Shown piece by piece: positions 55,353 to 64,000 of a DNA stretch of 64,000 bases (position 1 is the first letter of the stretch; every line of letters starts with the position of its first letter). The translations under genes and the position numbers were made by a program. The stretch lies in the NCBI GenBank assembly GCA_964482955.1, contig CAYZZW010000004.1:57112-121111 (forward strand). The letters run 5' to 3'. The notes under the pieces are model-generated. The model had not been told where the DNA came from. It did no database searches and saw nothing but the letters and a program-made list of their open reading frames with translations. Origin of the DNA: JAPLSN01 sp964482955. GTDB taxonomy: Bacteria > Spirochaetota > Spirochaetia > Treponematales > UBA12059.

Positions 55353-57362
55353 TCAGATGACGAGGGACGGAAAGTCGGCGTAGAACGAGCGCCACGCGGC
55401 GGCGCAGTCCGGATCCGGCGATGGCCCGCCGAGTTCCTTCGGGTCGAGTACGATGGGCGGATAGAAGGACGCGGCTTCGTCCAGGTCGGGGTCGGCGCCC
55501 GGCGGAACGAGCGGCGCGAGGATGAGATCGCAGCGGCGTTCGTCGGCGAGGACTTCGAGGGCGCGGCGTCCGTCGGAGGCGACGACGAAGGCGCGGGACG
55601 ACGGCCGTCCCTGCGCGTCGGGCGAGAGCCGGCGCTCGCGCGCGAGCCACGCCTCCGGATCGGCGTGCCGCGCGGCGAGGCGATCGAGCGCCGCGACGGC
55701 GGACGAAAGGGGTCCGGAGCGGGCGCGCGCGTCGAGGACGAAGGCGAACGCGGCCGACGGGTGCGCCGCGCGGAGCGGCAGGGCCGCGGCCGCGTCGAAA
55801 TCGCCCGTGGCGTCGAACAGGAACGCGATCGAGGACGCGAATCGCTCGGGCCGTTCGACGGCGTCGCGCAACGCGGTCCGCGTATCGCCGCCTGTCGCTT
55901 TCGAGCGCGCGTCCACCGTCGACGCGAGCCGCCGGCCGTCCGGCGGGTCGAGCGGCGGGTCGAAGCGCGGCACGAGCGGCGGGCGATATTCGACGCCGAA
56001 TCGTTCCTCGAAGCGCGCGATGGCGTCGGCCAGGGCGGCTTCGTCGAGATCGGGCGTCGAGCGCACCCAGTAGGGCGGCTTCGGGTCGAAGCGGAGGCCG
56101 AATTCGGCGGCGCGCCCGCGGAGGGTCGTGCCCGGCAACAGGGAAAGCGGATACAGCTCGGCGCCGTCCGCGAGGCCGAGCGAGTCGACGAAATCCAGCG
56201 TCGCTTCCACGTCCGCGAGACCGTCGCGCGGGAGGCCGAGGATGAGGCCGGTGGTGGCGCGGACGCCGGCGTCGAGGAGGGCTTCAACGCCGCGGGAAAA
56301 CCGTTCGCGCTCGAAGGGGCGGTTCACGGCGTCGAGCGCCGCCTGGTTCGACGACTGGAGCCCGATCTCGGCCGAACGGAAACCCGCTTCGCGCATGAGC
56401 CCGGCGATCCGCGGCGTCACGCTCTCCGGCTTGAGTTCGGCGTGGACGGGCAGGCGCGCGACGTTTGCCGAGGCGATCGCCTCGAGGCGGCTTTCCAGCC
56501 CGGCGGACGCGTTGAACGACGGATCCATCACGTAGACTTCGCCCGCGCCGAGTTCGGCGGCGGCGCGGAAGGCCGCGCTCTCCGTCGACTCGGGAAAACG
56601 GCGGACCGGGCCCGACGCCTTTCCGTAAAAGCAGTACGAACAGCGGAAGGGACAGCCCCGCGTCGTCTCGAGGAGGAGCTGGCCGCTGCGTTCCGGCGCG
56701 AGGATGCCGGCGAGATAGGGATTCCGGACGCGCGAGAGATCGAGCGACGCCGTCGCCCTGAGGACGGGGCGGTCCGCAGCGAACGACGACGCGACGGCGG
56801 TCGCGCGGGCGAGCGCCGCGTCGCGCGGGGGGCTCCGTCCGGCTTCGGAGGCGAGCGCGGCGAGCAGCCGTTCGAAGGGCTCTTCGCCTTCCCCGACGAC
56901 GAAGACGTCGATAGCCGAACCGGCCCGCGCGTGCTCCCAGGCGATCGAGCCCTCCGCGAGTTCGGGACCGCCCGCGACGATGGCGCAGTCGGGGAGAAGC
57001 GCGCGGACGCGACCGGCGATCGCGAAGGATCGCTCGACGTTCCAGAGGTAGAGCGTGAAGGCGACGAGGTCCGGGCGCGCGTCGGCGACGGCGGCCGCCA
57101 CGGCGGCGTCGCCCCCGAAATCCGCCACTGCCGGGTCGAGCGAGAGGAGTTCGATCCCGTTGCCTTCCGCGCCCACGGCGTTGCGACGATCCGCGGCCGG
57201 CGTCGCGGGGCGCCTGAACCCGAGTCCCGAATCGCGACCGACGAGACCTGCCGCGGGGGCGGCTGCCGCGAGGGCGGCCGCCGCGAGCGGAATGTTCGAG
57301 GACGGAGCCGACCGTTCCGGAAAAAAAGACGGCACCGGCAATTGGACGAGGATCGCGCGCAT
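55353..57362 (-). CDS. B12-binding-type radical SAM protein
   Basis: A 669-residue protein. The start MRAILVQLPVPSFFPERSAP is typical of such enzymes. The N-terminal Rossmann-like domain includes PDLVAFTLYLWN, CAIVAGGPE and DVFVVGEGEEPFERLL, a pattern shared with cobalamin-binding radical SAM proteins. The SAM cluster is CPFRCSYC (Cys237, Cys241, Cys244) and the barrel extends to about residue 440. A helical tail follows. Many members methylate or rearrange natural products; this one has no biosynthetic neighbours. The reaction is unknown. Confidence 0.88.
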   Translation of the reverse strand: MRAILVQLPVPSFFPERSAPSSNIPLAAAALAAAAPAAGLVGRDSGLGFRRPATPAADRRNAVGAEGNGIELLSLDPAVADFGGDAAVAAAVADARPDLVAFTLYLWNVERSFAIAGRVRALLPDCAIVAGGPELAEGSIAWEHARAGSAIDVFVVGEGEEPFERLLAALASEAGRSPPRDAALARATAVASSFAADRPVLRATASLDLSRVRNPYLAGILAPERSGQLLLETTRGCPFRCSYCFYGKASGPVRRFPESTESAAFRAAAELGAGEVYVMDPSFNASAGLESRLEAIASANVARLPVHAELKPESVTPRIAGLMREAGFRSAEIGLQSSNQAALDAVNRPFERERFSRGVEALLDAGVRATTGLILGLPRDGLADVEATLDFVDSLGLADGAELYPLSLLPGTTLRGRAAEFGLRFDPKPPYWVRSTPDLDEAALADAIARFEERFGVEYRPPLVPRFDPPLDPPDGRRLASTVDARSKATGGDTRTALRDAVERPERFASSIAFLFDATGDFDAAAALPLRAAHPSAAFAFVLDARARSGPLSSAVAALDRLAARHADPEAWLARERRLSPDAQGRPSSRAFVVASDGRRALEVLADERRCDLILAPLVPPGADPDLDEAASFYPPIVLDPKELGGPSPDPDCAAAWRSFYADFPSLVI

Positions 57363-57426
57363 CGGAGCGAGTATACCCGTTCGACGCCCGGAGCGGCAAA
57401 GGGCATCGCACCGGGCGTCCGGCGGT

Positions 57427-57455
57427 TTGACCGCATGCCCGCGGAAGGCTATCTT
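57427..57455 (+). promoter_or_regulatory. Candidate promoter of the CmpB-type gene
   Basis: TTGACC (57427-57432), 17-base spacer, TATCTT (57450-57455), about 75 bases before the ATG. The -10 box lies within a CTATCTTTAAGGTAG dyad. Confidence 0.5.
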
Positions 57456-57531
57456 TAAGGTAGTCCTACGAAGCTTTATTTCACGTCCGAACGCGGGTGC
57501 CCGCGACACCGGGCGGAAGGTATCATCGGCC

Positions 57532-58311
57532 ATGATCGGCGCGCTCGTGAATCTTTTTTTATACTTCCTCGCGTGCGCGTTCGTGGGCTGGCTTGTCGAG
57601 GCCGTTTACAAGAGCGCGGAAGAACGACGATTCGTGAATCCGGGCTTCCTGCACGGTCCTCTCGTGCCCGTGTACGGCTTCGGCGGCGCCGCCGTGCTGG
57701 TCATCGGGGCCGCGTGCTCGACATTCCCGCGCTGGGTCGCCTACGTCGCGGTGATGATCGCCCCGACCATCGTGGAGTACCTCGCTTCGTTGGTCATGGA
57801 ACGGATCTTCTCGACGAAGCTCTGGGACTACAGCGACGAACCCTTCAACCTGCGCGGTCGCGTGTGCTTGCGCTACTCGCTCTATTGGGCGGTCCTCGCG
57901 GCCTCCGCGCGGTCCTTCGCCGAGCCCGCGATGACGGGCTGGATCCGGTCGTGGCCCGACGAAGCTCGCTATTTCGCATGCGGCATGGGCGTGATGTACC
58001 TGGCGGCGGACGTCTGGATTTCCGGGCGGCTCTACTTGAACTTCGCGTCGGCGCTGAGGCGGATACGCGACGCCGTGGCGCGGAAAGCCGAAGCCCTGCC
58101 GTTGTCGGACGTCATCGGCAATCGGATTCCCGTCGAACTGAGGCGCTTCCTGAAGCCGCTCAAATCGTTCCCGCGCCTCCGCCGCGAGATCATGCAGAGC
58201 CTCGGCGTGCTGCCCGACCACGTGACCGATTTCCTCAAGATCAACCTGCCATCGAAGCTCAAGAAGGCGGCCCGGGACCGGAAGAAGGGGCGCAACCATG
58301 GCGCGCGTTGA
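57532..58311 (+). CDS. Putative ABC transporter permease (CmpB/PF06541-type) membrane protein
   Basis: A 259-residue membrane protein. LFLYFLACAFVGWLVEAVYKSAEERRFVNPGFLHGPLVPVYGFGG is the family start, followed by TIVEYLASLVMERIFSTKLWDYSDEPFNLRGRVCLRYSLYW, both hallmarks. About five hydrophobic segments, then a basic cytoplasmic tail of about 80 residues. The name is historical; transport is not proven. The 3' end overlaps the HD gene by 14 bases. Confidence 0.88.
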   Translation: MIGALVNLFLYFLACAFVGWLVEAVYKSAEERRFVNPGFLHGPLVPVYGFGGAAVLVIGAACSTFPRWVAYVAVMIAPTIVEYLASLVMERIFSTKLWDYSDEPFNLRGRVCLRYSLYWAVLAASARSFAEPAMTGWIRSWPDEARYFACGMGVMYLAADVWISGRLYLNFASALRRIRDAVARKAEALPLSDVIGNRIPVELRRFLKPLKSFPRLRREIMQSLGVLPDHVTDFLKINLPSKLKKAARDRKKGRNHGAR

Positions 58312-58804
58312 CCGAAAAAGGCGCGACGGCGGTTTTCACCGCATCTCGAAAGCCATTCGACGTCATCCGGAATTCCGCAAACTCGCGGATTTCCACCACC
58401 ACAACGACAGCCTGCTCGAGCACAGCGTCGACGTGGCGATGACGGCGTACCGCATCGCGCGCTTTTTCCGGGCCGACCCGAGACCTGCGGTGCGGGCCGC
58501 GCTCCTCCACGATTTCTTCCATTACGATTGGCGCACGCATCGCTTCAAGAAAGGCAAGTGGCACGCCTTCGAGCACGGATCCATCGCGCTGGCCAACGCG
58601 GAGCGGACTTTCGGCCCCCTGAGCAAGGCCGAGCGCGACGCGATCCGCAACCACATGTGGCCCATCTCGGCCGTGCCGCCGCACCACGTCGCCGCGTGGA
58701 TCGTCACGCTCGCCGACAAGCTCGTCACCGCCCGCGACATCCGCCACTGGTTCGCATCCCGCCTCGCCTTCCTCCGCGCCTACCCCCGCCACCGCGCCGG
58801 TTGA
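58298..58804 (+). CDS. HD-domain phosphohydrolase
   Basis: A 168-residue protein with the HD metal ligands: His42 (SLLEHSVDVA), His71-Asp72 (ALLHDFFHYDW), further histidines at about residues 93 and 118 (FEHGS, RNHMWP), and Asp139 (LADKLVTARD). It is close to small HD enzymes that act on nucleotides or as phosphohydrolases; the substrate is unknown. Coupled to the membrane protein gene upstream. Confidence 0.88.
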   Translation: MARVDRKRRDGGFHRISKAIRRHPEFRKLADFHHHNDSLLEHSVDVAMTAYRIARFFRADPRPAVRAALLHDFFHYDWRTHRFKKGKWHAFEHGSIALANAERTFGPLSKAERDAIRNHMWPISAVPPHHVAAWIVTLADKLVTARDIRHWFASRLAFLRAYPRHRAG

Positions 58805-58847
58805 GGCCGTCACGGCTTCGACACGAAGAGGCCATCCCGCACAAGAG

Positions 58848-58905
58848 GCAACCACGGAGGCACGGAGGATTGTGCCACGGAGATCACGGAGAAGAGAGGT
58901 GAGAG
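58848..58905 (+). repeat. CCACGGAG variant of the repeat array, locus 5
   Basis: CCACGGAGGCACGGAGGA and CCACGGAGATCACGGAGAAG, the same spacing as CCACGAAG units but with G for A, followed by a similar GAGAGGGATTAAGA tail. It starts about 44 bases after the HD gene stop and 130 bases before the second long hairpin. Confidence 0.65.
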
Positions 58906-59037
58906 GGATTAAGATAGGCAAACTCAGGCCGGGGACTAGCAAACGAAAGCCCTTCGCGTTTGTCGAGCTTGCATGTTGTCGTGCGATGCGATCGCGGCAT
59001 ACGATACCCAGTGTCGAAGCGCGTGCGACCGCCGGGT

Positions 59038-59108
59038 GGGGCATACAAGTACCCATGACGAATATTGCGAGTACTCTCGCCTATTCGTCATGGGTACTTG
59101 TATGCCCC
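59038..59108. repeat. Long perfect hairpin element, copy 2
   Basis: A 27-bp perfect inverted repeat (59038-59064 with 59082-59108) around the same 17-base loop as copy 1. Four base pairs differ from copy 1, each with a matching change in the other arm. It lies between the convergent HD and recG genes. The 58805-59136 gap has no gene. Confidence 0.9.
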
Positions 59109-59136
59109 GCCTACGGTCAACCTGGTCCGACACTGC

Positions 59137-61191
59137 TCACGCGTCCGCGAAGGGCGGCGCGCGTTCGAGTACCGCGCGTATCACGCGATGCTCGTCGAGC
59201 GTCAGTCCGGGGTCGCTCGTCATGATCGCCTCCGCGTCTTCGCGCGCGTCGGCCATGAGCTCCGCGTCGGAGGCGGGATCGGCGATCGCGAGGCGGAGGG
59301 CGCCGGATTGCGCGATGCCGGCGATCTCGCCGGGGCCGCGGATCTTCAAATCCTCTTCCGCGATGAGGAAGCCGTCGTTCGAGTCCTTGAGGGCCATGAG
59401 GCGGCGTTTGCCGTCCTCGGTGATCTGTTCGGAGTACACGAGGAAGCACCAGGAGCGCCTGGTGCCGCGCCCGACGCGGCCGCGGAGCTGGTGGAGGGCG
59501 GCGAGGCCGAAGCGCTCCGCGTGCTCGACGACCATGCACGTGGCGTTCGGGACGTCGACGCCGACTTCCACCACGCTCGTGGCGACGAGGATGGACAGTT
59601 CGCCCTTCGTGAACGCGGCCATCGTCGCGCGTTTTTCGTCGTCGGGTATCCGCGAGTGGACGAGTCCGACCATCATGCCGGGATAGATCTCCTCGGCCAG
59701 GCGCGTCCGCATCGCTTCGGCGTTCCTGAGCCCGAGCGCCTCCGACTCGCCGACGAGCGGATAGACGAAATACGCCTGGCCGCCGGATTCGAGTTCGCGG
59801 CGCACGAAGTCGTACACTTTGCCCTCGTTGCCGTGGCGCGCGAGGTGCGTCGTCACGGGGATGCGGCCCGCGGGCATCGTCTTGATCGTGGAGACGTCGA
59901 GGTCCCCGTACACAGTGAGCGCCAGGGTGCGCGGGATCGGCGTCGCGCTCATCATGAGCAAGTCCGGAGCCCGCCCCTTACGCGACATGGCCGTCCGCTC
60001 GCGGACGCCGAAGCGGTGCTGTTCGTCCACGACGACGAGCGAGAGGTCCTTGAATTCGACGCCCTCGGAAAAGAGCGCGTGCGTGCCCACGACGAAATCG
60101 ATCTCGCCCGCGCGGAGCGCCTTGAGGAGCGGCTTCCGCGACCCTTCGTCGACCTTGCCCGAGAGGAACGCGAGGCGCACGCCGACCGGCTCGAGAAGCC
60201 GCGCGGCGGTGTCGGCGTGCTGGCGGGCGAGGAGCTCGGTCGGCGCGAGGAGGGCCGCCTGCGAACCCGACGACACCGCCTCGAGGACCGCGAAGAAAGC
60301 CACGAGGGTCTTGCCCGAGCCGACGTCGCCCTGGAGGAGGCGGGCCATCTGCCGCGGCGAGGCGAGGTCCCGGCGGATGTCCTCGATGGCGGCTTCCTGG
60401 TCGGGCGTGAGCGCGAACGGGAGGCGCTCGCGGAGGCGGTCCGCGAGCCGGGGGCCGGAGGTCGGGGCCGGTTTCCGCTCGATCCGGACCGCGCTTCTGG
60501 CGGCGGCGCGGCGGCGCACCGCCAGCTGCAGGTAGAAGAGCTCCTCGTACGCGAGGGTGCGCCTGGCGGCGTCCGCGTCCGCCATCTTGGCCGGGAAGTG
60601 GAGATCGCGCAACGCGTCGGCCTTGCCGACGAGTCCGCGCCTTTCCGCCAGGGCGGGCGGCACTTCGTCCTCCACCATGCGGCCGTAGCCCTCGAGGGCG
60701 GCGCGCACGAGCTTGCGGAGCCCCGCCTGCGCCACGCCCTCGGTGAGCGGGTAGACGGGGAGCACTTCCGGCTTCCAGCCTTCGGTTTCGGGCTCGAGCT
60801 CGAAGGCGGACGACTGGATTTCGCCGTAGCGGCGTTCGAAGGTCCCGACGACGCGGACGCGCGTCCCCACGGGGAACTTCGTCTCGAGGAAGGAGCGGTT
60901 GAAGCACACGAGCACCGCTTCCGCGCTCCCGTCGTCGACGCGGAGCTTGAGGGTCTGGCGTCGCCCGAAACCGAACCACTCGTGCGCGACGACGACCGCG
61001 GCCGCGTTGGCCCTGCCGCGCGCGGGCGCGTCGCGGAAGGGGATCGGGACCGTGCGGTCGTCGTATTCGCGCGGGACGTGGAGGAGGAGGTCCGCGACGC
61101 TCGATATGCCGAGCCGGGTCAGTTTGGCTTCCGCCGAGCGTCCCGCCCCGCGGAGCGACGAGACGGGATGGACGAGCTCCCTCAGGAACAC
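59137..61191 (-). CDS. recG: ATP-dependent DNA helicase RecG
   Basis: A 684-residue helicase. An N-terminal wedge/OB domain (about 1-200) precedes the helicase motor with Walker A LLQGDVGSGKT, the DEQH box VVVDEQHRFG, MSATPIPRTLALTVYGDLDVS and LVATSVVEVGVDVPNATCMVV. It ends in the QLRGRVGRG motif and the RecG C-terminal region. RecG reverses stalled replication forks and processes Holliday junctions. It follows the lipoprotein gene by seven bases. Confidence 0.98.
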   Translation of the reverse strand: MFLRELVHPVSSLRGAGRSAEAKLTRLGISSVADLLLHVPREYDDRTVPIPFRDAPARGRANAAAVVVAHEWFGFGRRQTLKLRVDDGSAEAVLVCFNRSFLETKFPVGTRVRVVGTFERRYGEIQSSAFELEPETEGWKPEVLPVYPLTEGVAQAGLRKLVRAALEGYGRMVEDEVPPALAERRGLVGKADALRDLHFPAKMADADAARRTLAYEELFYLQLAVRRRAAARSAVRIERKPAPTSGPRLADRLRERLPFALTPDQEAAIEDIRRDLASPRQMARLLQGDVGSGKTLVAFFAVLEAVSSGSQAALLAPTELLARQHADTAARLLEPVGVRLAFLSGKVDEGSRKPLLKALRAGEIDFVVGTHALFSEGVEFKDLSLVVVDEQHRFGVRERTAMSRKGRAPDLLMMSATPIPRTLALTVYGDLDVSTIKTMPAGRIPVTTHLARHGNEGKVYDFVRRELESGGQAYFVYPLVGESEALGLRNAEAMRTRLAEEIYPGMMVGLVHSRIPDDEKRATMAAFTKGELSILVATSVVEVGVDVPNATCMVVEHAERFGLAALHQLRGRVGRGTRRSWCFLVYSEQITEDGKRRLMALKDSNDGFLIAEEDLKIRGPGEIAGIAQSGALRLAIADPASDAELMADAREDAEAIMTSDPGLTLDEHRVIRAVLERAPPFADA

Positions 61192-61198
61192 GGGCGCG

Positions 61199-62293
61199 TC
61201 ACTTGCGGCGGTCGGCCTCGCCGAGGGCGGCGAAGAAGGCGGCGCCGTCGATGGCGGCGTCCGGCGCGAAGTTGCGCCCGTCGACGAGCTTCATGATCTC
61301 GAGCTCGACGCAGCCGAGGACCGCGTCGAAGTAGCTCGAGCCGATGGGGACGTCCGGCACCGGACTCGCGGGATTCGCGCGCGACGAGTACTTCATCGTG
61401 TACTTCGTGAGGAGCTTCGAGTCGCCGCGGTACGAGGCGAGCGCGTTCCAGAGGAAGAGCGCGGCGTCGGCGCGCGTGGCGCCGTCCTTCGTCGTCGGCG
61501 CCTCGCCGGCGAAATAGCCGGCGGTCTTGAGGCGGTCGAAGAGCAAGGCTGCTTCCCAGCGCCGGCCTCCCGTGACGCCGTCGAGCAGGGTCGTGTTTTC
61601 CTGGGCGATGGCGCAGAGGTCGGCGAGGGTGAGCGCGGCCGCGGCCAGGCGGGCGCCCGAGGCCGACGAAGCCGGAGCGGGGGCGTCGCGGAGGGCCACC
61701 GCGCGTTCGCGGTAGTCGCCGTAGCGGCGCGAATATTCCTGCGGCAGGAAGGGCAGGGAGTCGTCGAACGCGACGATGGCGTCGCGCGCGCGGCCGAGGG
61801 CGAGGAGGCGGTAGCCCCGTTCGGCTTTCACGCGGCGGTTCCCTTCCTCGCTTTCGGGCGCCGAATCGAGGGCGGCAAGCGCGTCCGCGTCCGTCGGCGA
61901 GAGGAGGGCCGCCAGCACGACCGCGAGCTCGTCGGTCTTCTTCGCCTTGAGCGAGCGCTGGAGTTCCGCCTTCGCGCCGGTCTTGTCTCCCAGGATGAAG
62001 GCGGCCCGCCCCATGAGGGCGCGCCGCCTGGCTTCGAAGCCCTCGTCGACGATGCCACGCGTCTCGGCGGCGGCGAGTTCCCTGCCGAGGGCTTCCACGA
62101 GCGCGCGGCCGTCTTCGTTGAGGCCCGCGGCGAGCGAGGCCGTCTCGGCCTCCACGAGGCCGAGCTCGTAAGAGTCGAGCTCCCGGTAGGCTTCGGGTTC
62201 CACCGTCTCCACGAGCTTGTCCCGCTGGACGGACTTGCACGAGAGGGCGAGCACGGCGAACAGGGCGGCGAGGGCTATGGCGGCGTGGCGCAT
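61199..62293 (-). CDS. Lipoprotein with TPR-like helical repeats
   Basis: ATG 62293 (MRHAAIALAALF) was chosen because CGGAG sits about seven bases upstream and it gives a compact lipoprotein signal (lipobox LALSC, Cys19). An ATG at 62311 overlaps the upstream gene stop and is possible. The mature part is helical with TPR-like pairs (AKAELQRSLKAKKTDELAVVLAALL; GYRLLALGRARDAIVAFDDSL) and a C-terminal region resembling SLH-type segments (GYFAGEAPTTKDGATRADAALFLWNALA). Possibly a protein-binding envelope component. Confidence 0.78.
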   Translation of the reverse strand: MRHAAIALAALFAVLALSCKSVQRDKLVETVEPEAYRELDSYELGLVEAETASLAAGLNEDGRALVEALGRELAAAETRGIVDEGFEARRRALMGRAAFILGDKTGAKAELQRSLKAKKTDELAVVLAALLSPTDADALAALDSAPESEEGNRRVKAERGYRLLALGRARDAIVAFDDSLPFLPQEYSRRYGDYRERAVALRDAPAPASSASGARLAAAALTLADLCAIAQENTTLLDGVTGGRRWEAALLFDRLKTAGYFAGEAPTTKDGATRADAALFLWNALASYRGDSKLLTKYTMKYSSRANPASPVPDVPIGSSYFDAVLGCVELEIMKLVDGRNFAPDAAIDGAAFFAALGEADRRK

Positions 62294-62307
62294 CTTATCG
62301 CTCCGGA

Positions 62308-64000
62308 TCATTTGAGGATGTAGGCGGCGATCGTGTCGTCCACCGTGGTCGCGACGAGTTCCGCTCGGCCGTCCGCGTTCAGGTCGGCGAAGGCGACGAC
62401 GCCTGAGCCGGCGAGCGGGAAGCCCTCGAGGGGGCGGAGATCGGAGGTGAGGGCGAAGAGCGCGTTGCCGTCGCCCGTGAGGAAGAGCTCCTCGGCGCCG
62501 TCGCGGTTCGCGTCGAAGGCCGCCACGCGCCCGGTCTTCGCGGACAGCCCCTTCAGCTCGAGCGTGGCCACGTCCGCGTTGCCCGACACCCGGTGCACGA
62601 CGCCGCGCTCGGAGAGCGCGAAGACCGAGCCGCCCGAGACGAGGGCTTGCGCGGTGAACGCCCCGTCGAGCGCGATCGGGAAGTCGCCGAGCGTTTCGCC
62701 CGTCGTCGCCCAGAGCGAGAGCGTGCCCGCCTGCGTGAGGAAACCGACCGCCTCATGGCCGCCGACCGCGCCGAGGAGGGGCGATCCGAAGCCGATGCCG
62801 TCGACGGTCTGCGGCCAGCCTTCCGCGACCGCGCCGTCGGCGCCGAGCAGGTATACGGCGCCGTCGAAGCTCTTCGGATAGGCGGCGACGAGCCCCTTTC
62901 GCGCCACGGGCGGCGAGAGGAGCGGCGAATCGAAGGCGGTTGCGGATTTGCGCGTCGTGCCGTCTTCGGCGACTTCCAGCAGGGAGCCGTCCGACAGCGG
63001 CACGTAGAGCAGGGCGCCGACGGCGAGCGGCGCGCTCGAGGGAGCTTCGCCCGTCACGAGCGGGAAGCCCTGCGCCGCGTCGAGGCGGGCGTCCGAGCGG
63101 TACACGGTGCCGCGCTTCGACACGGCCCACAGCCCGTCGTAATCGCCCGTGGCGATGAGCACGTCGGCGTCCAGCTCGGCTTCGCGCCGGTCGCCCGAGG
63201 AAGGATCATAGGAGACGAGGGTCGAGCCGCGCTCGATCCACAGGAGGCGAGCGGTCGGCGCGCCCGGCTGTTGCCGCGCGACCACGACCGGCGAGAGGCG
63301 GCCGCCCGCCTTGAGCGGGAAGCCCGGCAGCGCGCCGACGCCCTTGCCGCCGGCGGCGACCGCGGACAGCGACAGCACGAGTTCTCCGTTCTCGACGCGG
63401 ACGGTCGCGTAGCCGCGGCCGTAGCGAGCGAGCGCCTGGGTCACCGCGCCGGAACCGCGGAGGAAGAAGGGCACGCTCCGGTCGAGCGAGTAGTAGATCG
63501 ACGCCGACGAGGCGCCCGACACGTTCTTCGAAACCGTCTTCCAGCGCTCGGTGCGCGCGAGGAGCGCGCCCGAGCGCGCGGCCTTCACGACGTCCGAGAG
63601 GGCGTCGAGCGATTCGGACGCGAAGAGGAAGCCGCGTTCCGCCGCGAAGTACGGCCGGGGGGCCGCGACGCCGGCGACTTCGAGGATGGACTTGATGTAC
63701 CAGGGGAAATCCATGCGGAGGACGCGGTTGCCGTCCACGAGCGTCGTGTCGTCCGTGGCGAGCGCGAAGGAGTTGAAGGCCTTTTCGAAGACGTCCTTGC
63801 GTTTCCGTTCGTCGCCCACTTCGATGAAGTAGACGGGCTGGGCCCGGCCCTCGACGCCGAACACGCCGGCTTCGTCGCCGGTCCATGAGAAGAGGAGCTC
63901 GTCCAGGCCCACGCCGAGCGCGGTCTTGGCCGCGTCGTCCGCCGTCTTCCAGAGCTGGTCTCCCTTCACGTCGGAGCCGAGGTAGGGGAACACCGCCTCC
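62308..64000 (-). CDS. Partial protein with DUF3352-like and FG-GAP/PQQ-like repeats (5' end outside window)
   Basis: The frame runs off the window edge (EAVFPYLGSD...), so the N-terminus is missing. At least 563 residues are visible. The first part resembles DUF3352 proteins (LLFSWTGDEAGVFGVEGRAQPVYFIEV, NSFALATDDTTLVDGNRVLRM, GFLFASESLDALSDV). The second half has beta-propeller-like repeats with FG-GAP style motifs (AAFDANRDGAEELFLTGDG, VAFADLNADGRAELVATT). Probably exported, judging by its lipoprotein neighbour. Role unknown. Confidence 0.75.
   Translation of the reverse strand, partial: EAVFPYLGSDVKGDQLWKTADDAAKTALGVGLDELLFSWTGDEAGVFGVEGRAQPVYFIEVGDERKRKDVFEKAFNSFALATDDTTLVDGNRVLRMDFPWYIKSILEVAGVAAPRPYFAAERGFLFASESLDALSDVVKAARSGALLARTERWKTVSKNVSGASSASIYYSLDRSVPFFLRGSGAVTQALARYGRGYATVRVENGELVLSLSAVAAGGKGVGALPGFPLKAGGRLSPVVVARQQPGAPTARLLWIERGSTLVSYDPSSGDRREAELDADVLIATGDYDGLWAVSKRGTVYRSDARLDAAQGFPLVTGEAPSSAPLAVGALLYVPLSDGSLLEVAEDGTTRKSATAFDSPLLSPPVARKGLVAAYPKSFDGAVYLLGADGAVAEGWPQTVDGIGFGSPLLGAVGGHEAVGFLTQAGTLSLWATTGETLGDFPIALDGAFTAQALVSGGSVFALSERGVVHRVSGNADVATLELKGLSAKTGRVAAFDANRDGAEELFLTGDGNALFALTSDLRPLEGFPLAGSGVVAFADLNADGRAELVATTVDDTIAAYILK

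Overview
The window is a G+C-rich (about two-thirds by eye), densely coded bacterial chromosome segment. It carries single-copy housekeeping genes (ffh, rpmB, rpsL, rpsG, tuf, glmS, recG) among many lipoproteins, membrane proteins and AAA+/VWA operons. The style of the proteome (PrsW-like protease, split chromate transporter, large GH13 protein, DUF3352/FG-GAP-like protein, many Cys-lipobox proteins) suggests a high-G+C spirochaete or a relative. That is an inference from gene content, not proof. No tRNA, rRNA, CRISPR array, complete insertion sequence or prophage was recognised. Both ends cut through genes.

Layout: (1) 1-13.8 kb, plus strand: one tightly coupled operon with a giant exported protein, three membrane proteins, a MoxR-type AAA+ ATPase and a possible DUF58/VWA-like partner. 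It faces a minus-strand exported VWA protein. (2) 15.2-18.2 kb, minus: a beta-CASP metallo-hydrolase and a class III cyclase-like protein. (3) 18.2-19.0 kb: a palindrome-rich spacer and a small lipoprotein of lower G+C. (4) 19.0-25.3 kb, minus: a GH13 protein, a flavin-reductase-like protein, a DapF-like protein and a pseudouridine synthase. (5) 25.5-28.5 kb: a TetR regulator and a radical SAM/DUF4130 DNA-repair-type pair. (6) 28.6-34.6 kb, plus: a lytic transglycosylase lipoprotein, ffh, rpmB, and a three-gene envelope operon with a PrsW-like and a trypsin-like protease. (7) 34.7-37.0 kb: a TetR/GNAT operon divergent from a 7-TM protein across two palindromic operators. (8) 37.2-41.6 kb, minus: tuf, rpsG, rpsL, glmS, with no fusA between rpsG and tuf and a small tuf-like tail downstream of tuf. 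(9) 41.9-46.8 kb, plus: a split chromate transporter, a REC-PAS-GGDEF-EAL protein, TatD, and a ThiF/TcdA-type protein. (10) 47.2-55.1 kb, minus: a second MoxR operon (SWIM, HEAT, AAA+, DUF5682, VWA) matching E. coli YehQ/YehL/YehM/YehP. (11) 55.3-64.0 kb: a B12-type radical SAM protein, a CmpB-type membrane protein, an HD protein, recG, a lipoprotein and a partial DUF3352-like protein.

The most unexpected structure is in the spacers. There are two copies of a near-perfect long hairpin whose arms covary while the loop is invariant. A three-locus palindromic element is built from direct-repeat modules alternating with hairpins whose sequences differ. CCACGAAG-type repeat arrays lie at five loci, two of them sharing a 43-nt nested segment. 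With the giant-protein MoxR operon, these are the best candidates for undescribed biology.
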